Shown: positions 1 through 11,422 of the stretch, one piece after another
How the letters are laid out: each line of letters opens with the position of its first letter
How positions within the stretch are numbered: the first letter of the stretch is position 1
NCBI RefSeq assembly: GCF_015706575.1
Contig: NW_024037050.1
Span: 4,960,001-5,024,000, forward strand
Direction of reading: 5' to 3'
Source: Patiria miniata
Taxonomy: Eukaryota; Echinodermata; Asteroidea; Valvatida; Asterinidae
Length of the DNA: 64,000 bases
Translations under genes and position numbers: made by a program
Notes under the pieces: model-generated
Seen by the model: the letters and a program-made list of their open reading frames with translations, nothing else
Told to the model about the DNA's origin: nothing
Databases searched by the model: none

Positions 1-477
1 AAAAACCAGTACAATGCGCCGTGAAAATGTCCATATAATATGAAGTATGCATAATAATGGTCAGTTTTGAAGAGCGCCCCCATTTGGAAGATGGGAACCA
101 GCCAACAGCCCCCCCCCCCCCCCCCCCTCCAATTTAGATTTTGCAGGGGGCAAGTGTCCGGAGAAAAAAACATGTCTACATTTCGGCGCGGATGTGCGGT
201 TGCACCCCCCCCCCCCCCCCCCCCCGACATCCAAATTAAATACACAGATTATATACACATACCCAACTGTCGGAGCAGGGAGGGGGGGGTTGCATTATTT
301 TTAGGTAAATTCTACAAAAAGTGTTTGAGAGATCTGGGGGTTGACCCCCCCCCCCCCCCTCCCCTGCTGGATCCGCGCCTGGGTTACTCTTGTACGTGTA
401 CAGTGCTGGTGTGCCGGCGCGACGTCAGACCATATTATACCTCCTGTCAAAAAAGGGGGGGGGGGTGGTTGCACAGT

Positions 478-1009
478 CAGGGGCGGATCCAGGAATTTTT
501 GCAGGGGAGAGGGGGGGGTTCATCGCCCAAAAAATCTGAAATGTAGACAGGATTTTTTTCTACGGACTAGTCTTCAACTCCAAAAAGCAATAGGTGGGGT
601 GGAGGCTCATACTATACTTTCAATGGGGGCGCTGCTCAAATCTGGCGATTATTAACACTAGATGTGGCCTGTTTTCGAGTAGTATAATAGAGGTGTAAGT
701 GGCCCCCCCCCAAAAAAAAAACCCAATTTTTTCTGCCGAGAGAAATTTTGGAAAAAAAATTTTGAACAAAATTCAACTTTTAACAAATAAAAAAAAATGA
801 AGGCCCCGCCAACCGAAATCCTGGGTGCGCCACAGTACTGAGCTGGCTCTGTCCGTATTTTGTGCAAAGGCGGACATGTATTACCAGTAAAAAAAATTGG
901 GGTGTCAGAGCAGGGGGGGGGGGACTTTCACATGTTTTATCATAATTTCTATGTATTTTTTTTTTTTTTTTTGACGGCGCAGAGGGGACCCCCTCCGAAT
1001 CCGCGCCTG
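478..1009. mobile_element. GGATCC-ended TIR element inside the array unit (beta)
   Basis: The left end reads CAGGGGCGGATCCAGG and the right end is its approximate inverse (CCGAATCCGCGCCTG). The element is flanked on both sides by ACAGT (473-477 and 1010-1014), a probable 5-bp target duplication. Poly-G and poly-C runs sit just inside the ends. No coding capacity is seen. Repeated in array copies 2-4. Confidence 0.6.
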
Positions 1010-2251
1010 ACAGTCGCAAATTGCAACCGGCTACAGGCGGGCACGCGCGAAGCAAAATGGGGCCGGCAACATCGGCTGACGGAAAAAGCGTGTCATCATG
1101 CACGTCAGTCGGCAGCGATGAAGAGCGCCACCTGCTGTCCGTGAATGACCATAAGTGTTCGCTTTGTACAGTGTCCTTTTATGGGTGCAATAGACTGCCA
1201 TATAATAGATCCCAATGATAAATGCCCCCACTTCAGAAAGTCAGGGAAAATACGCACAATTTACCATCCAAGGTGTTCAAGACACACATCAAAATTAAAC
1301 CTTATTTTTATCATTTTCAAATTTTCGTCATTTCAATTTTTGGGGTAATCTAATGACTTTTGGGAGAAATTTCCATCCAAATATGATCACCCCTTAAAAT
1401 ATAGTTCTGAAGCCCATCGCCATTTTGAAAAACGTTGCCTACACTCCATTGCTAAATAGAGCGCTTTTAAGGCTCCAATTTCATACAAATTGTACAGAAA
1501 TACAAGCTCACGTTTCAGTGCACGGCTTCCACCTTTTTTTTGTACGAACCCTCAAGTTCATGGCCCACAATATGCTCAAATACCGAAGAATTTGAGGGCA
1601 TCCAATTTGGCCGGCGTAGGCAATTTTGGACCGATTTACCGGCCTGCACCTAGACTGTTTCCCGGCCCCATCTAAAGATATTTTTGAAGACCACCTGAGG
1701 ACAATGGGGTCTGGGAAACACACTAGCCCGCACCCTTTAAACAGCTGCAGCAGCACGTCTTTATATATAGGCCATGATAAGTTACCCAGAATGCCATCCT
1801 CATTTCCTTCGCAAGATTCTGTGAAGCTCATCATAACCCTTCCCGGCCCAGCGCCCTATACATAGGTCCGGTTTGCAGGGCGGGGTATACGAGCGACGCG
1901 CTATCGTAAAGGATGTACATCGGTATCGTGAACAGCGCCGCGCCTAGTGTAATTTTGTGTCCTGGTGTAATGTTGTTTTCGTCTACATTTAAATATTCGG
2001 GTTTTTTAATTGAAGGATGCAACTTGCTGAACATTCAGATTATTTTTCACGAAAATAATGTTTGATAACAGGCTGATGAAAGGCTGTTGGGAACAGCGAA
2101 CGGAATATAGACCTGATTTACAGTATTAACAAACAAATCAGTAAAAACAATTTTCGTTTCCTTTTTTAAAGACGTACGTACCATGTTAAAAGGGTAGTGA
2201 CGGAGTTGAGAATCTGTATCTGTCCAATTTCCAAATACAGAGAATAGTAGT

Positions 2252-2408
2252 CAGGCGCGGATCCAGAGGGGTCGAACCCCCCACCCACCCCGCTCTGATA
2301 CACACAGAATTTGTATAGGCTAACAATTATAATAATGATAAGATCGGATATAAACATCTTACGGGACTGACACCCCCCCCCCCGCCAAAATTCCTGGATT
2401 CGCCCCTG
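2252..2408. mobile_element. Short GGATCC-ended TIR element (gamma)
   Basis: A 157-bp segment between CAGGCGCGGATCCAG and the inverse-type end CTGGATTCGCCCCTG. A poly-C run lies inside the right end. Present in every array copy. No clear target duplication is seen. Confidence 0.5.
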
Positions 2409-2677
2409 ATCGCACCTGATGCATGTTTCAAAAAAGCCTACATAATAATAGTGTTTATTGTTGCGTAACGATAAGTGTGTTTATCATACGTACAGACCTA
2501 CGACTAACAAGCCTGCCTTATACAATTTTCCAAACAAATGAAAACATTTGACTCATTATTGCCCGATATAGCGACGTCTGTTCGTCCATGGAGCCGGCTA
2601 AAACAGATGCACACAGCAATGTTTTACGTTTCTTCGCCTATAGTTAAAACAAATTGTTTTTGAGAAAATCCTAAGGA

Positions 2678-2750
2678 AGCATGATGGCCGAGTGGTTAGA
2701 TCCGTCGTCCACGAATCGCGGAGTCCGGGATCGAAACCCGTCGGTGTCTC
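2678..2750 (+). pseudogene. tRNA-like sequence (A and B boxes), array copy 1
   Basis: A 73-nt segment with an A box (TGGCCGAGTGG, 2685-2695), a B-box-like T arm (GGATCGAAACC, 2728-2738) and a TTTT run just after it, as in a Ser/Leu-type tRNA gene. The 7-nt ends do not pair into an acceptor stem and the B box departs from consensus. It is better seen as a tRNA-derived pol III promoter relic than a working tRNA. Confidence 0.45.
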
Positions 2751-3724
2751 TTTTGCTTTTCAACGCACGCATTCTATTCAGTCATTATAAGATGTTTAAT
2801 TTCCCGTCGTAATTTACCAACTGTACCTTAGCTTAATCGGTAAGCACTGCGGCTGGTACTGTCCGTGAGTTCCAGGTTGGCGCCTTCGTACAGGTTCAGG
2901 GCATGTGGTCCACTCGGAGGATCAGGGCTTAGGGGCCGCCCTGTTCCTCCCTTAGCTCTTTGCTTTTACATGGTGCCTGGCCCTCCGGGGTTACATGGAT
3001 GGACAGGGAAGGAAGTGTGTATTGGCCGGGACACCCGAGAGCCCAGAAGAGAACTAAGGGCGGGCTGGGGCATTGTTATGGCTCAGACCGACCCCTGAAT
3101 GCTTGGCTAGCACATAACTTTTTGATTTTTTTAATCCTCTATCTTTTATACTTTGGTTTAGTTTGATATCTACAGCTGCTCATCAGGTCTACGGGTAGTA
3201 TTAAAATTGAAAGAAAGGTCTACGTCATAAATCAACGAATATTTAATAATTGATTATATTATCAAAACGAAGTTTCGTTCGATCAATATGACGTTACCAT
3301 TAATAATGGCGCAATTTATGAAGTTGACGTAAGAAACACCGTATACGATATTATAACGGGGAAAAATAAAGATGTACATTGTTATCACAATAATTATGAA
3401 CATTGATATGGCGCCAAAATCCGCCTAAAAAGACGCTGAAGGCGCTGTACAAGTTGAAAGTATTAACAATTATTACAACATTAAATTAAAGAAAAATAAC
3501 TGTAATTGTAACGTGGAAAGGTGTGAAAAATATCAATACAAAGAATTAAAATGTCAAAGATAAAAATAGTCAAACAAGAAAAGCCGACTAAACAAAAAAA
3601 CCAAGAAACGCAACAAAACATGAAAAATAAACAAGAACAAATAAAAATACACCCCCCTTAAAAAATAGCAAAACTCCAATTTTTATAGACAGGAATCATA
3701 TATGAAAAAAAATATTAAAGAATC

Positions 3725-4238
3725 TAGTGGCGTATCCAGCGGGGGGGGGGGGGCACTTTGCTCCCCCTGGCGGATTGTTTTTGACAATTTTTTTGTGTCA
3801 GCAATGATTTAAATAAATGTTTATAGAGTTCTTCTGACAGCAATCCCACCAAAGAAAACCCGCTCAAAAACCAGTACAATGCGCCGTGAAAATGTCCATA
3901 TAATATGTAGTATGCATAATAATGGTCAGTTTTGAAGAGCGCCCCCATTTGGAAGATGGGAACCAGCCAACAGCCCCCCCCCCCCCCCCCCCCTCCAATT
4001 TAGATTTTGCAGGGGGCAAGTGTCCGGAGAAAAAAACATGTCTACATTTCGGCGCGGATGTGCGGTTGCACCCCCCCCCCCCCCCGACATCCAAATTAAA
4101 TACACAGATTATATACACATACCCAACTGTCGGAGCAGGGAGGGGGGGTTGCATTATTTTTAGGTAAATTCTACAAAAAGTGTTTGAGAGATCTGGGGTT
4201 GACCCCCCCCCCCCCTCCCCTGCTGGATCCGCGCCTGG
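3725..4238. mobile_element. GGATCC-type TIR element across the copy 1/copy 2 border (alpha)
   Basis: The left end TAGTGGCGTATCCAGC and the right end GCTGGATCCGCGCCTG are imperfect inverted repeats about 20 bp long. Each is followed inward by a long G or C run. Recurs at the equivalent place in later copies. Confidence 0.45.
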
Positions 4239-5584
4239 GTTACTCTTGTACGTGTACAGTGCTGGTGTGCCGGCGCGACGTCAGACCATATTATACGTCC
4301 TGTCAAAAAGGGGGGGGGGTGGTTGCACAGTCAGGGGCGGATCCAGGAATTTTTGCAGGGGAGAGGGGGGGGGTTCATCGCCCAAAAAATCTGAAATGTA
4401 GACAGGATTTTTTTCTACGGACTAGTCTTCAACTCCAAAAAGCAATAGGTGGGGTGGAGGCTCTTACTATACTTTCAATGGGGGCGCTGCTCAAATCTGG
4501 CGATTATTAACACTAGATGTGGCCTGTTTTCGAGTAGTATAATAGAGGTGTAAGTGGGCCCCCCCCCCAAAAAAAAAACCCAATTTTTTTCTGCCGAGAG
4601 AAATTTTGGAAAAAAATTTTGAACAAAATTCAACTTTTAACAAATAAAAAAAATGAAGGCCCCGCCAACCGAAATCCTGGGTGCGCCACAGTACTGAGCT
4701 GGCTCTGTCCGTATTTTGTGCAAAGGCGGACATGTATTACCAGTAAAAAAAATTGGGGTGTCAGAGCAGGGGGGGGGGACTTTCACATGTTTTATCATAA
4801 TTTCTATGTATTTTTTTTTTTTTTTTTGGACGGCGCAGAGGGGACCCCCTCCGAATCCGCGCCTGACAGTCGCAAATTGCAACCGGCTACAGGCGGGCAC
4901 GCGCGAAGCAAAATGGGGCCGGCAACATCGGCTGACGGAAAAAGCGTGTCATCATGCACGTCAGTCGGCAGCGATGAAGAGCGCCACCTGCTGTCCGTGA
5001 ATGACCATAAGTGTTCGCTTTGTACAGTGTCCTTTTATGGGTGCAATAGACTGCCATATAATAGATCCCAATGATAAATGCCCCCCACTTCAGAAAGTCA
5101 CGAAAAATACGCACAATTTACCAACCAAGGTGTTAAAGACACACATCAAAATTAAACCTTATTTTTATCATCTTCAAATTTTCGTCATGAAAATTTTTGG
5201 GTGTAATCTAATGACTTTTGGGAGAAATTTCCATCCAAATATGATCACCCCTTAGAATATAGTTCTGAAGCCCATCGCCATTTTGAAAAACGTTGCCTTT
5301 TTTAAAGACGTACGTACGATGTTAAAAGGGTAGTGACGGAGTTGAGAATCTGTATCTGTCCAATTTCCAAATACAGAGAATAGTAGTCAGGCGCGGATCC
5401 AGAGGGGGTCGAACCCCACCCACCCCGCTCTGATACACACAGATCTTGAATAGGCTAACAATTATAATAATGATAAGATCGGATATAAACATCTTACGGG
5501 ACTGACACCACCCCCCCCCCCCCGCCAAAATTCCTGGATCCGCCCCTGATCGCACCTGATGCATGTTTCAAAAAGCCTACATAA

Positions 5585-5965
5585 GGCCAAAAAAAAAAAA
5601 ATATTCGGTCTCTGGTCAGACAAAGTTCCGGAATTGACGCGGCCACGCGGCTTTATTTTTTTTTTTTCCTTTTTTTTTTCTTTTTTTTTCAGCTTGGATT
5701 GTACAGACATGGTGGGTACTATTTTGCTTTTTTGGTGTCCTCGTGTACATTGGTGGCCTCCATAATTTGCCTTGGTGCTTTCGATCATTTGCCTTGGTGC
5801 AATTTCCCATTCCTTGGTGCTCTTTGTAAAAAAAATTGGGGAGGTGCGGAAATAGAGGGCGCTGTTGGAGTTACCGCGGAACATTTTGGGAAAAAAAAAG
5901 ATCGACGCGCATGCTTAAATCGACGCGCGCGCTGACCAGAGACCGACTTATTTTTTTTTTTGGCC
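5585..5965. mobile_element. PIF/Harbinger-like MITE in array copy 2
   Basis: A 381-bp insertion absent from the other array copies. Ends are inverted repeats beginning GGCCAAAA, with an inner part CGGTCTCTGGTCAG. It is flanked by TAA on both sides (5582-5584, 5966-5968), while the other copies have a single TAA there. A 3-bp TAA duplication is typical of PIF/Harbinger elements. No transposase. A second member lies at 14831-15184. Confidence 0.8.
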
Positions 5966-6200
5966 TAATAATAGTGTTTATTGCTGCGTAACGATAAGTG
6001 TGTTGATCATACGTACAGACCTACGACTAACAAGCCTGCCTTATACAATTTTCCAAACAAATGAAAACAGTTGACTCATTATTGCCCGATATAGCGACGT
6101 CTGTTCGTCCATGGAGCCGGCTAAAACAGATGCACACAGCAATGTTTTACGTTTCTTCGCCTATAGTTAAAACAAATTGTTTTTGAGAAAATTCTAAGAA

Positions 6201-6273
6201 AGCCTGATGGCCGAGTGGTTAGATCCGTCGTCCACGAATCGCGGAGTCCGGGATCGAAACCCGTCGGTGTCTC
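6201..6273 (+). pseudogene. tRNA-like sequence, array copy 2
   Basis: Same segment as at 2678, with A box, B-box-like arm and trailing T run. Acceptor ends again do not pair. Confidence 0.45.
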
Positions 6274-7388
6274 TTTTGCTTTTCAACGCACGCATTCTAT
6301 TCAGTCATTATAAGATGTTTAATTTCCCGTCGTAATTTACCAACTGTACCTTAGCTTAATCGGTAAGCACTGCGGCTGGTACTGTCCGTGAGTTCCAGGT
6401 TGGCGCCTTCGTACAGGTTCAGGGCATGTGGTCCACTCGGAGGATCAGGGCTTAGGGGCCGCCCTGTACCTCCCTTAGCTCTTTGCTTTTACATGGTGCC
6501 TGGCCCTCCGGGGTTATATGGATGGACAGGGAAGGAAGTGTGTATTGGCCGGGACACCCGAGAGCCCAGAAGAGAACTAAGGGGTTGGCTGGGGCATTGT
6601 TATGGCTCAGACCGACCCCTGAATGCTTGGCTAGCACATAACTTTTTGATTTTTTTTAATCCTCTATCTTTTATACTTTGGTTTAGTTTGATATCTACAA
6701 CTGCTCATCAGGTCTACGGGTAGTATTAAAATTGAAAGAAAGGTCTACGTCATAAATCAACGAATATTTGATAATTGACTATAATCAAAACGAAGTTTCG
6801 TTCGATCAATATGACGTTACCATTAATAATGGCGCAATTTATGAAGTTGACGTAAGAAACACCGTATACGATATTATAACGGGAAAAAATAAAGATGTAC
6901 ATTGTTATCACAATAATTATGAACATTGATATGGCGCCAAAATCCGCCTAAAAAGACGCTGAAGGCGCTGTACAAGTTGAAAGTATTAACAATTATTACA
7001 ACATTAAATTAAAGAAAAATAATTGTAATTGTAACGTGGAAAGGTGTGAAAAATATCAATACAAAGAATTAAAATGTCAAAGATAAAAAAAGTCAAACAA
7101 GAAAAGCCGACTAAACAAAAAAACCAATAAACGCAACAAAACATGAAAAATAAACAAGAACAAATAAAAATACACCCCTTTAAAAAATAGCAAAACTCCA
7201 ATTTTTATATACAGGAATCATATATGAAAAAAATATTAAAGAATCCAGTGGCGTATCCAGCGGGGGGGGGGGGGGGCACTTTGCTTCCCCTGGCGGATTG
7301 TTTTTGACAATTTGTTTGTGTCAGCAATGATTAAAATAAATGTTTATAGAGTTCTTCTGACAGCAATCCCACCAAAGAAAACCCGCTC

Positions 7389-10300
7389 AAAAACCAGTAC
7401 AATGCGCCGTGAAAATGTCCATATAATATGTAGTATGCATAATAATGGTCAGTTTTGAAGAGCGCCCCCATTTGGAAGATGGGAACCAGCCAACAGCCCC
7501 CGCCCCTACCCCCCCCCCCCCCCCCCCCCCAATTTTGATTTTGCGGGGGGCAAGTGTCCGGAGAAAAAACATGTCTACATTTCGGCGCGGATGTGCGGTT
7601 GCACCCCCCCCCCCCCCCCACATCCAAATTAAATACACAGATTATATACACATACCCAACTGTCGGAGCAGGGGGGGGGGGGTTTGCATTATTTTCAGGT
7701 AAATTCTACAAAAAGTGTTTGAGAGAGCTGGGGGTTGACCCCCCCCCCCCCCTCCCCTGCTGGATCCGCGCCTGGGTTACTCTTGTACGTGTACAGTGCT
7801 GGTGTGCCGGCGCGACGTCAGACCATATTATACGTCCTGTCAAAAAAGGGGGGGGGTGGTTGCACATCAGGGGCGGATCCAGGATTTTTTGCAGGGGGGG
7901 GGTTCATCGCCCAAAAAATCTGAAATGTAGACAGGATGTTTTTCTCCGGACTAGTCTTCAACTCCAAAAAGCAATAGGTGGGGTGGAGGCTCATACTATA
8001 CTTGAGCGCTGCTCAAATCTGGCGATTATTAACACTAGATGTGGCCTGTTTTCGAGTAGTATAATAGAGGTGTAAGTGGGTCCCCCCCCCCAAAAAAAAA
8101 AAAAAACCCAATTTTTTTCTGCCGAGAGAAATTTTGGAAACAAAATTTTGAACAAAATTGAACTTTTAACAAATAAAAAACAATGAAGGCCCCGCCAACC
8201 GAAATCCTGGGTGCGTTACAGTACTGAGCTGGCTCTGTCCGTATTTTGTGCAAAGGCGGACATGTTTTACCAGTCAAAAAAATTGGGGTGTCAGAGCAGG
8301 GGGGGGGGGGGACTTTCACATGTTTTATCATAAATTCTATGTATTTTTTTTTTTTTTTTTGGACGGCGCAGAGGGGACCCCCTCCGAATCCGCGCCTGAC
8401 AGTCGCAAATTGCAACCGGCTACAGGCGGGCACGCGCGAAGCAAAATGGGGCCGGCAACATCGGCTGACGGAAAAAGCGTGTCATCATGCACGTCAGTCG
8501 GCAGCGATGAAGAGCGCCACCTGCTGTCCGTGAATGACCATAAGTGTCCGCTTTGAACAGTGTCCTTTTATGGGTGCAATAGACTGCCATATAATAGATC
8601 CCAATGATAAATGCCCCCCACTTCAGAAAGTCACGAAAAATACGCACAATTTACCATCCAAGGTGTTCAAGACACACATCAAAATTAAACCTTATATTTA
8701 TCATCTTCAAATTTTCGTCATTTCAATTTTTGGGGGTAATCTAATGACTTTTGGGAGAAATTTCCATCCAAATATGATCACCCCTTAAAATATAGTTCTG
8801 AAGCCCATCGCCATTTTGAAAAACGTTGCCTACACTCCATTGCTTTTAAGGCTCCAATTTCATACAAATTGTACAGAAATACAAGCTCACGTTTCAGTGC
8901 ACGGCTTCCACCTTTTTTTTGTACGAACCCTCAAGTTCATGGCCCACAATATGCTCAAATACCGAAGAATTTGAGGATATGCAAATCGCGATTTGGCCGG
9001 CGTAGGCAATTTTGGACCGATTTACCGGCCTGCACCTAGACTGTTTCCCGGCCCCATCTAAAGATATTTTTGAAGACCACCTTAGGACAATGGGGTCTGG
9101 GAAACAGACTAGCCCGCACCCTTTAAACAGCTGCAGCAGCACGTCTTTATATATAGGCCATGATAAGTTACCCAGAATGCCATCCTCATTTCCTTCGCAA
9201 GATTCTGTGAAGCTCATCATAACCCTTCCCGGCCCATTGCCCTATACATAGGTCCGGTTTGCAGGGCGGGGGTATACGAGCAACGCTCTATCGTAAAGGA
9301 TGTACATCGGTATCGTGAACAGCGCCGCGCCCCTAGTGTAATTTTGTGTCCTGGTGTAATGTTGTTTTCGTCTACATTTAAATATTCGGGTTTTTTTAAT
9401 TGAAGGATGCAACTTGCTGAACATTCAGATTATTTTTCACGAAAAATAATGTTTGATAACAGGTTGATGAAAGGCTGTTGGGAACAGCGAACGGAATATA
9501 GGCCTGATTTACAGTATTAACAAACAAATCAATAAAAACAATTATCGTTTCCTTTTTTTAAAGACGTACGTACCATGTTAAAAGGGTAGTGACGGAGTTG
9601 AGAATCTGTATCTGTCCAATTTCCAAATACAGAGAATAGTAGTCAGGCGCGGATCCAGAGGGGGTCGAACCCCCCACCCACCCGCTCTGATACACACAGA
9701 ATTTGTATAGGCTAACAATTATAATAATGATAAGATCGGATATAAACATCTTACGAGACTGACACCCCCCCCCCCCGCCAAAATTCCTGGATCCGCCCCC
9801 CATCGCACCTGATGCATGTTTCAAAAAAGCCTACATAATAATAGTGTTTATTGTTGCGTAACGATAAGTGTGTTTATCATACGTACAGACCTACGACTAA
9901 CAAGCCTGCCTTATACAATTTTCCAAACAAATGAAAACAGTTGACTCATTATTGCCCGATATAGCGACGTCTGTTCGTCCATGGAGCCGGCTAAAACAGA
10001 TGCACACAGCAATGTTTTACGTTTCTTCGCCTATAGTTAAAACAAATTGTTTTTGAGGAAATCCTAAGGAAGCCTGATGGCCGAGTGGTTAGATCCGTCG
10101 TCCACGAATCGCGGAGTCCGGGATCGAAACCCGTCGGTGTCTCTTTTGCTTTTCAACGCACGCATTCTATTCAGTCATTATAAGATGTTTAATTTCCCGT
10201 CGTAATTTACCAACTGTACCTTAGCTTAATCGGTAAGCACTGCGGCTGGTACTGTCCGTGAGTTCCAGGTTGGCGCCTTCGTACAGGTTCAGGGCATGTG

Positions 10301-11266
10301 GTCCACTCGGAGGATCAGGGCTTAGGGGCCGCCCTGTTCCTCCCTTAGCTCTTTGCTTTTACATGGTGCCTGGCCCTCCGGGGTTACATGGATGGACAGG
10401 GAAGGAAGTGTGTATTGGCCGGGACACCCGAGAGCCCAGAAGAGAACTAAGGGGTTGGCTGGGGCATTGTTATGGCTCAGACCGACCCCTGAATGCTTGG
10501 CTAGCACATAACTTTTTCATTTTTTTTAATCCTCTATTTTGTATACTTTGGTTTAGTTTGATATCTACAGCTGCTCATCAGGTCTACGGGTAGTATTAAA
10601 ATTGAAAGAAAGGTCTACGTCATAAATCAACGAATATTTAATAATTGATTATATTATCAAAACGAAGTTTCGTTCGATCAATATGACGTTACCATTAATA
10701 ATGGCGCAATTTATGAAGTTGACGTAAGAAACACCGTATACGATAGTATAACGGGAAAAAATAAAGATGTACATTGTTATCACAATAATTATGAACATTG
10801 ATATGGCGCCAAAATCCGCCTAAAAAGACGCTGAAGGCGCTGTACAAGTTGAAAGTATTAACAATTATTACAACATTAAATTAAAGAAAAATAATTGTAA
10901 TTGTAACGTGGAAAGGTGTGAAAATATCAATACAAAGAATTAAAATGTCAAAGATAAAAATAGTCAAACAAGAAAAGCCGACTAAACAAAAAAACCAATA
11001 AACGCAACAAAACATGAAAAATAAACAATAACAAATAAAAATACACCCCCTTTAAAAAACTAGCAAAACTCCAATTTTTATAGAGAGGAATCATATATGA
11101 AAAAAAAATATTAAAGAATCTAGTGGCGTATCCAGTGGGGGGGGGGGGGGGGGGCACTTTGCTCCCCCTGGCGGATTGTTTTTGACAATTTTTTTGTGTC
11201 AGCAATGATGTAAATAAATGTTTATAGAGTTCTTCTGACAGCAATCCCACCAAAGAAAACCCGCTC
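7389..11266. repeat. Array copy 3
   Basis: Full-length copy of 3878 bp, used here as the reference unit. It includes the tRNA-like segment at 10071-10143 and the GC-rich stretch at about 10255-10510. Confidence 0.88.
10071..10143 (+). pseudogene. tRNA-like sequence, array copy 3
   Basis: Same tRNA-like segment as in copies 1 and 2. About 80 bp further on is a second tRNA-resembling stretch with a TAGCTTAATCGG A-box-like word but no good B box. Confidence 0.45.
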
Positions 11267-11387
11267 AAAAACCAGTACAATGCGCCGTGAAAATGTCCAT
11301 ATAATATGTAGTATGCATAATAATGGTCAGTTTTAAGAGCGCCTCCATTTGGAAGATGGGAACCAGCCAACAGCCCCCGCCCCTACC

Positions 11388-11422
<35 letters not shown>

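Larger units (their letters stand above)
1..3865. repeat. Array copy 1
   Basis: First copy, counted from the window edge and so possibly starting inside a unit. It contains the 723-bp segment (about 1441-2163) absent from copy 2. Confidence 0.85.
3866..7388. repeat. Array copy 2, with internal deletion and MITE insertion
   Basis: This copy is 3523 bp. It lacks about 720 bp present in the other copies; the junction is near 5298, with a short CCT/T-run microhomology. It has gained a 381-bp MITE at 5585-5965. The two changes account for its length difference from copies 1 and 3. Confidence 0.88.

Noticed and set aside
67-546. Open frames of 60-170 codons in the array, for example a proline-run protein at 67-546 and similar ones in each copy
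   Set aside because: They consist of translated poly-C/poly-G runs, shift with run length between copies, and overlap on both strands.
2678-2750. Functional tRNA-Ser or tRNA-Leu gene
   Set aside because: Acceptor ends do not pair and the B box is off consensus, so it is listed only as tRNA-like.
2865-3098. Open frame starting MSSRLAPSYRF kept in three array copies
   Set aside because: Conserved only because the copies are nearly identical; its C-terminus changes frame in copy 1 and it matches no known family.
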